Source: Anaerobacillus sp.
GTDB lineage: Bacteria; Bacillota; Bacilli; Bacillales_H; Anaerobacillaceae
Assembly: GCA_007120055.1 (NCBI GenBank)
Contig: SKOL01000122.1
Location: 1-9,877 of the forward strand
Direction: 5' to 3'
DNA length: 9,877 nucleotides
The translations under genes were made by a program, and so were the position numbers. Below are positions 6,269 through 9,877 of this stretch, piece after piece. A model generated the notes under the pieces. That model saw only the letters and a list, made by a program, of their open reading frames with translations. It made no database searches and was not told the DNA's origin. The stretch's first letter is position 1. Each line of letters opens with the position of its first letter.

Positions 6269-6309
6269 CGAAAGAAAGTTTGATCGACTACAAAAGTCGC
6301 TTTCGTTTT
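6269..6309 (+). terminator. Terminator-like hairpin before spoIIB
   Basis: CGAAAG (6269-6274) pairs with CTTTCG (6300-6305). Inside it, CGACT (6285-6289) pairs with AGTCG (6295-6299), leaving a one-sided 10-base bulge, and TTTT follows at 6306-6309. The bulge weakens the structure. Confidence 0.4.
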
Positions 6310-6476
6310 ACGCCTCCAAGACTCCCATACAAAAGGCGCTTCGTTCTAAGAAATCCGAGCCCCCCTATAAAATTTACTAATTATATTTTTTAAACGGAAA
6401 TCAATTTCTAGTTCTATCTACCATTCCCTATTAATAGAATATAGTAAATTGAAAAATAGAAAGGAGCTGGCAGTAG

Positions 6477-7607
6477 ATGGACAATATTAAGAAGAATGAC
6501 CGGCGAATTTCAATTGTGCTAAATGGAAAAGAGAAAACGTATGATGAGTTAGAGAAGGATAAGCAGGCTTACGAAGAGGTGTTAAATCAAGAGATTACTG
6601 CAACAGAAGAAATTTCTGCAACACAAGAAAAGGACGAGCATGACGAATTTCCGTGGCTGCTTTCTGATAATACACAAAAGCAATCTTCACCTAAGATCGT
6701 TGATTTAGGAGAACGGCGTCGTGATAAAAGTAAGCTTGAAGCGCCATACTGGGATGATGGTAAAAGCGAACGTTCTCCAAAGCTTCCGCACATAAAAAGG
6801 AAGAAGAAAAAGAGATTTGAGTTTAACTTTAATTTAAAAGCTTTGCCATTAGGACTTATTGGTATCGTCATGTCAGCGATCATCGTCGGTGTAAGTTTTG
6901 GTTTTATGATGTTAACGATTTTTACTGGGGAAGCGAACGAAACGTCAACACCTGCTACTAACCCTGTACAAGCCCCAGTGTCCAATGAAGTACCGCCAGT
7001 GGCTATGAAAGGCGAAATTCCGGTTTTAGGAGTTGAAGTGGTTCAAGGGGGGGCTTTTTCTCAAGTAGAAACAGGTGATGAAACTGCTCAAATCATTAAA
7101 GAAAATGGGTTTGCCGCTACATTAGCAGAAACGAGCGACCGTGTTTACTTATTTATCGGACTTGGGTTAGACCGTGAACAAGCAAGAGTCATTGGTGACA
7201 TATATGATGCAAATGGACAAGAAGTTTATTTAAAACCATACGCAGTGTCCGCAAACGGTATTGTAGAAAATGATGGCCAAGCATCGTTTTTACAAACGGG
7301 AGTTGATCTGTATCAGCAAATCACACTTTTATCGGTGAACGGTTTTGCTAACGGAGGCTCGTTATATACAGAAAAAATGCTCTCTGACTTGACAGCAATT
7401 CATGACGAATTTTTAGTACTCGTTGATGCATTTTCTAATAATGAAGTCCAACAACCACTAGCTACAGCTTTTCAAAGTGCATTGATTGGTGCTTATGATT
7501 CGCTTCAAAATTTCATCTCTTCAAATTCAGAAGCAGATCTCTGGCAAGTCCAACAACATTTACTCAATGGATTAACAACTTACGAACAATTAATAACTAC
7601 ACTTTAA
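6477..7607 (+). CDS. spoIIB: Stage II sporulation protein B (SpoIIB-like, SPOR domain)
   Basis: SpoIIB acts early in sporulation at the asymmetric septum, helping septal peptidoglycan thinning at the onset of engulfment. This 376-residue protein has an acidic and basic cytoplasmic region (1-115), a run of basic residues (KRKKKKR, about 108-113), one transmembrane helix (about 124-149), a linker rich in Pro, Thr and Asn, and a SPOR-like domain (about 185-256: VEVVQGGAFSQVETGDETAQ through VYLKPYAV). An outward-facing helical tail follows. B. subtilis SpoIIB is about 330 residues with the same plan. AAGGAG (6461-6466) supports the ATG, with ten bases of spacing. The gene stands alone between a non-coding repeat region and its own terminator. 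The N-terminal half is poorly conserved in this family, so the name rests on architecture and on its place beside a comC/pilD-type locus. Confidence 0.82.
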   Translation: MDNIKKNDRRISIVLNGKEKTYDELEKDKQAYEEVLNQEITATEEISATQEKDEHDEFPWLLSDNTQKQSSPKIVDLGERRRDKSKLEAPYWDDGKSERSPKLPHIKRKKKKRFEFNFNLKALPLGLIGIVMSAIIVGVSFGFMMLTIFTGEANETSTPATNPVQAPVSNEVPPVAMKGEIPVLGVEVVQGGAFSQVETGDETAQIIKENGFAATLAETSDRVYLFIGLGLDREQARVIGDIYDANGQEVYLKPYAVSANGIVENDGQASFLQTGVDLYQQITLLSVNGFANGGSLYTEKMLSDLTAIHDEFLVLVDAFSNNEVQQPLATAFQSALIGAYDSLQNFISSNSEADLWQVQQHLLNGLTTYEQLITTL

Positions 7608-7623
7608 AAAAATACGTAAATCT

Positions 7624-7650
7624 AGAGGCTAATTCCAATAGCCTCTTTTT
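7624..7650 (+). terminator. Intrinsic terminator of spoIIB
   Basis: AGAGGCTA (7624-7631) pairs perfectly with TAGCCTCT (7639-7646) around a 7-base loop, followed by TTTT to 7650. It lies 16 bases after the stop codon. Confidence 0.85.
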
Positions 7651-7687
7651 GTTTGTGAATAGTTGGTTAGGATGTGCTCCCACCTAA

Positions 7688-7732
7688 CTTTTACATTTTA
7701 GCTAGTGGCGATTTATCGTCATGAGAGTTATG
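7688..7732 (+). repeat. Dispersed repeat, copy A
   Basis: Shares CTTTTACATTTTAG, TAGTGGCG and TATCGTCATGA with copy D at 2676-2720 and copy B at 7786-7830. Its start is also the left arm of an 11-bp inverted repeat with 7734-7744. Confidence 0.55.
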
Positions 7733-7785
7733 CATGTAAAAGTTGGTTAGTTGGAAAGTAGAAAGTTGGAAAAGTAAGTAGTGGA

Positions 7786-7830
7786 CTTTTACATTCTAAA
7801 TAGTAAAGTTACGACTTCATGATGTATTTG
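7786..7830 (+). repeat. Dispersed repeat, copy B
   Basis: Begins CTTTTACATTCTA and ends with a CGACTTCATGA region corresponding to copies A and D. It runs straight into an AAAAAAGGCGG stretch, as copy D does at 2727-2735. Confidence 0.5.
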
Positions 7831-7836
7831 TATGAA

Positions 7837-7995
7837 AAAAGGCGGGTGCTTTTGCGAACGAACGTCTGAGAGTGCTCCTGCGGTTACTCGTCGCAAAGCT
7901 GCATGAAGTAAACTCTAAGATGTATCTCCTGATGTGATTGAGGTTAGTAGCTTGTCAGAAGGACAAGGTGAAGTGAGGGAAAGCACCCGTCTTTT
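7837..7995. repeat. Structured 150-bp element closed by a 16-bp stem
   Basis: Bases 7837-7852 pair with 7980-7995 (A4/T4, then GGCGGGTGCTTT with AAAGCACCCGTC, one G-U). Inside, TTGCGA can pair with TCGCAA, and CTTGTC (7951-7956) with GACAAG (7962-7967) around a 5-base loop. The ends in A4 and T4 could serve as a two-way terminator. I recognise no named RNA family. It is either a MITE-like intergenic repeat of Bacillaceae or a non-coding RNA. Confidence 0.5.
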
Positions 7996-8095
7996 CTACA
8001 TTAGATGGTGACGGTGGGGCGCCATATCTAAAAGTGGTTCCTTGGACGTTTGTAATTTGGAAAGCAAATTGCACGCAACTTTTAATTAAATTACT

Positions 8096-8124
8096 TTGAC
8101 ATTTTCCGCTATTCAATTTATAAA
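8096..8124 (+). promoter_or_regulatory. Sigma-A promoter of aspA
   Basis: TTGACA (8096-8101, perfect) is separated by 17 bases from TATAAA (8119-8124, five of six). Transcription would start near 8131, leaving an untranslated leader of about 55 nt. No catabolite-response element or other operator was recognised. Confidence 0.8.
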
Positions 8125-8186
8125 TAAAGATGTTGTATATAATAAAAATAGATAAAATGGTTTTAGAGAGATGGAGGTCCAAACAA

Positions 8187-9602
8187 ATGTCAGATGTTCG
8201 CATTGAACGAGATTTAATGGGAGAAAAAGAAATACCGCAAGATGCTTATTACGGGATCCAAACCGCAAGGGCAGTTGAAAACTTTCCGATTACTGGCTAT
8301 CCGCCACATAAAGAGTTGATTCGAGCTTTCGGATATGTGAAAAAAGCGGCAGCAATGGCCAATCGCGATGTAGGTTTTTTGAACAAAAAAATTGCCGATG
8401 CAATCGTTCGGGCAAGTGATGAAGTGATCGATGGGAAGTTAACAGAACATTTTGTTGTCGATTCTATTCAAGGTGGTGCTGGTACCTCTTTTAACATGAA
8501 TGCAAACGAAGTAATTGCTAATCGTGCGATTGAAATTCTTGGGGGAACGAAAGGTGACTATATGGTCGTCAGTCCAAATACCCATGTAAATATGGCTCAA
8601 TCAACAAATGACACATTTCCGACCGCGATACACCTCGCCTGCTTGCACTTGGCAAAAGGCTTAACAAGTTCGTTGGTCGATTTAATTTTAACGATGGAAG
8701 AAAAAGAAAAAGAATTCGATCAAGTTATTAAAATGGGGCGTACCCACTTACAAGATGCTGTACCGATTCGTCTTGGTCAAGAATTTGGTGCATACAAAAG
8801 AGTGTTGTCTCGCGATTTAAAAAGAATTAAAAATTCAGTAGATCATTTATATGAAATAAATATGGGAGCTACTGCCGTTGGAACAGGTTTAAATGCATTA
8901 CCTGAATATATTACTCTTGTTGCTAAATATTTAGGAGAGCATACAGGCTTACCGTTTAAAAGTGCAGATGATTTAGTCGATGCAACACAAAATACAGATG
9001 CGTACACTGAGTTATCTAGTGCCTTAAAAATTTTGGCAATTAACTTATCAAAAACAGCAAACGATTTAAGATTAATGAGTTCAGGACCAAGAACAGGCTT
9101 AAACGAAATTAACTTACCACCGAGGCAAGCAGGTTCTTCGATTATGCCAGGTAAAGTAAACCCTGTTATGTGTGAAGTTGTGAATCAAATTTCATTTCAA
9201 GTGATAGGAAATGATCATACAATTTCACTAGCTTCAGAAGCAGGTCAGTTAGAGTTAAATGTAATGGAGCCCGTTTTAGTTTTCAACTTACTGCAGTCCC
9301 TTTCTATCCTTCAAAACGGCATGAAAGTGTTCCGTGAATATGCTATTGATGGCATTACCGCAAATATTGAGCATTGCCGTGAAATGGTGGAGCAAAGCGT
9401 TGGAATTATTACGGCGATCAACCCTCACGTAGGCTATGAAGTAGCAGCACGTGTTGCAAAAGAAGCGATTCAAACGAACCGCCCAGTACGAGAAATTTGT
9501 ATTGAAAAGGGAATTTTATCTGAAGAAGAGTTAAACGTAATTTTAGACGCAAATGAAATGACAGCGCCAGGTATTGCTGGAGCCGATTTATTATTTAAAT
9601 AG
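8187..9602 (+). CDS. aspA: Aspartate ammonia-lyase (aspartase)
   Basis: The enzyme converts L-aspartate to fumarate and ammonia in the cytoplasm. It belongs to the fumarase/aspartase superfamily and is a homotetramer. The ATG at 8187 gives 471 residues, close to the usual 470-475; GGAGGT (8173-8178) lies eight bases upstream. The frame extends upstream to 8130, but that start overlaps the predicted transcription start. Visible motifs are GAGTSFNMNANEVIANRA, the substrate loop QSTNDTFPTA (aspartases carry T where fumarases have S), GRTHLQDAVP, and the superfamily signature GSSIMPGKVNPVMCE with the catalytic serine in the SS pair. It has its own promoter and downstream hairpin, so it is a single-gene unit. 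In B. subtilis the aspartase gene (ansB) sits in an operon with an asparaginase, so its place after spoIIB is unexpected. Confidence 0.95.
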   Translation: MSDVRIERDLMGEKEIPQDAYYGIQTARAVENFPITGYPPHKELIRAFGYVKKAAAMANRDVGFLNKKIADAIVRASDEVIDGKLTEHFVVDSIQGGAGTSFNMNANEVIANRAIEILGGTKGDYMVVSPNTHVNMAQSTNDTFPTAIHLACLHLAKGLTSSLVDLILTMEEKEKEFDQVIKMGRTHLQDAVPIRLGQEFGAYKRVLSRDLKRIKNSVDHLYEINMGATAVGTGLNALPEYITLVAKYLGEHTGLPFKSADDLVDATQNTDAYTELSSALKILAINLSKTANDLRLMSSGPRTGLNEINLPPRQAGSSIMPGKVNPVMCEVVNQISFQVIGNDHTISLASEAGQLELNVMEPVLVFNLLQSLSILQNGMKVFREYAIDGITANIEHCREMVEQSVGIITAINPHVGYEVAARVAKEAIQTNRPVREICIEKGILSEEELNVILDANEMTAPGIAGADLLFK

Positions 9603-9608
9603 AAAAAC

Positions 9609-9649
9609 GTAAGAAAAGCTTAGGGTGTTCAATTCTAAGTTTTTCTTAC
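9609..9649. terminator. Terminator-like hairpin after aspA
   Basis: GTAAGAAAAGCTTAG (9609-9623) pairs with CTAAGTTTTTCTTAC (9635-9649) along 15 positions with one G-U. The plus-strand T tract is poor (CCCTTTC), while on the minus strand the stem is followed at once by TTTTT, so it may work in either direction. A weaker TTTCAAC/GTTGAAA hairpin (9652-9674) follows. Confidence 0.65.
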
Positions 9650-9711
9650 CCTTTCAACCTTTTTGAAGTTGAAAATTAGAAAATTGAGTCGAAAAATTCA
9701 CATAAAAGTAA

Positions 9712-9739
9712 TTGAAATATTTGTACAATTTGGTATTCT
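9712..9739 (+). promoter_or_regulatory. Probable promoter of the downstream gene
   Basis: TTGAAA (9712-9717) is separated by 16 bases from TATTCT (9734-9739), which is preceded by the extended -10 dinucleotide TG (TGG). The predicted start is near 9746, about 115 nt before the GTG at 9860. Confidence 0.45.
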
Positions 9740-9763
9740 AAAAGTAGTTTCCTTTGTACAAAT
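9719..9763. promoter_or_regulatory. Pair of TTGTACAA dyads overlapping the promoter
   Basis: The palindrome TTGTACAA occurs at 9721-9728 and 9754-9761, with centres 33 bp apart (about three helical turns). The flanks extend this to a 10-bp inverted repeat (9719-9728 with 9754-9763). One copy sits in the -35/-10 spacer and the other just after the predicted start, the layout of a repressor operator pair. No regulator can be named. Confidence 0.4.
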
Positions 9764-9859
9764 AGTTCTTCGCATTGCGAGTGAAAATCGTTGCCTGGAT
9801 AGTAAAGTGTGCCGAGTGACGAGCTTTTAAAAAAATCTATTTTGCAAAGGAGAATCTCC

Positions 9860-9877
9860 GTGAAAAAACTCATTTTA
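9860..9877 (+). CDS. Start of a gene cut by the window end, possibly maf
   Basis: AAAGGAG (9846-9852) lies seven bases before a GTG that begins VKKLIL, six codons before the window ends. In B. subtilis spoIIB is followed by maf, a nucleotide pyrophosphatase-like septum-formation protein. Many Maf proteins start with a short K-L-I-L-A-S strand, so maf is a reasonable guess, but six residues cannot prove it. Confidence 0.5.

Larger units (their letters stand above)
6091..6476 (+). other. Non-coding region before spoIIB
   Basis: I see no gene. The stretch contains a possible promoter (6198-6227) and a terminator-like hairpin (6269-6309) that together could define a short RNA. The spoIIB ribosome binding site AAGGAG is at 6461-6466. 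TAGAAT (6435-6440) just upstream might belong to a spoIIB promoter, but no convincing -35 box was found for sigma-A or sigma-H. Confidence 0.5.
7651..8095. other. Repeat-rich non-coding region between spoIIB and aspA
   Basis: No gene is supported here. It contains repeat copies A (7688-7732) and B (7786-7830), a fragment C (7991-8013), an 11-bp inverted repeat AACTTTTACAT / ATGTAAAAGTT (7686-7696 and 7734-7744), and a 150-bp element closed by a long stem (7841-7991). Such density suggests a site that has collected small mobile or repetitive elements. Confidence 0.6.

Noticed and set aside
6587..6985. Minus-strand reading frame inside spoIIB
   Set aside because: It is a shadow of the spoIIB coding frame with no start signal of its own.
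7837..7995. 6S RNA
   Set aside because: The length and closing stem are suggestive, but the interior folds into separate hairpins and not into a long helix with a central bubble, and the neighbours do not fit.
8130..8186. Longer AspA starting at 8130
   Set aside because: That ATG lies at the predicted transcription start and has no ribosome binding site; the ATG at 8187 has GGAGGT.

Overview
The window reads as chromosomal DNA of a low-GC, endospore-forming Firmicute of the family Bacillaceae; the genus cannot be fixed from the sequence. The reasons are a SpoIIB-like sporulation protein, strong AGGAGG-type ribosome binding sites, sigma-A type promoters and AT-rich intergenic DNA. The order pilus genes, spoIIB, then a gene starting VKKLIL recalls the comC-spoIIB-maf region of Bacillus subtilis.

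Layout. 1-5255 is the distal part of a type IV pilus operon: the 3' end of pilC (inner-membrane platform), a structured leader with an intrinsic terminator, a type IV prepilin, the prepilin peptidase pilD, then pilM-pilN-pilO (cytoplasmic actin-like protein plus two bitopic membrane proteins of the alignment complex). PilD should cleave and methylate the pilin, PilC should anchor its assembly, and PilMNO should link the platform to the envelope. The pilMNO cluster is preceded by about 435 bases of hairpin-rich non-coding DNA and followed by a terminator.

5256-6476 has no convincing gene. Its core (5347-6090) is bounded by near-identical 26-27 bp inverted repeats. They enclose about ten tandem 51-bp units, each able to form a hairpin, followed by three to four diverged units that keep the same 51-bp period. 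This is the most unusual structure in the window. A possible short RNA (promoter near 6222, terminator at 6305) lies between it and spoIIB.

6477-7607 is spoIIB (SPOR-like membrane protein) with its own terminator. 7608-8129 is a repeat-rich non-coding stretch containing copies of a roughly 45-bp repeat also found upstream of pilM, plus a 150-bp element closed by a long stem. 8187-9602 is aspA (aspartate ammonia-lyase) with a clear sigma-A promoter and a hairpin after it. The window ends with a promoter region carrying two TTGTACAA dyads and the first six codons of a gene that may be maf.
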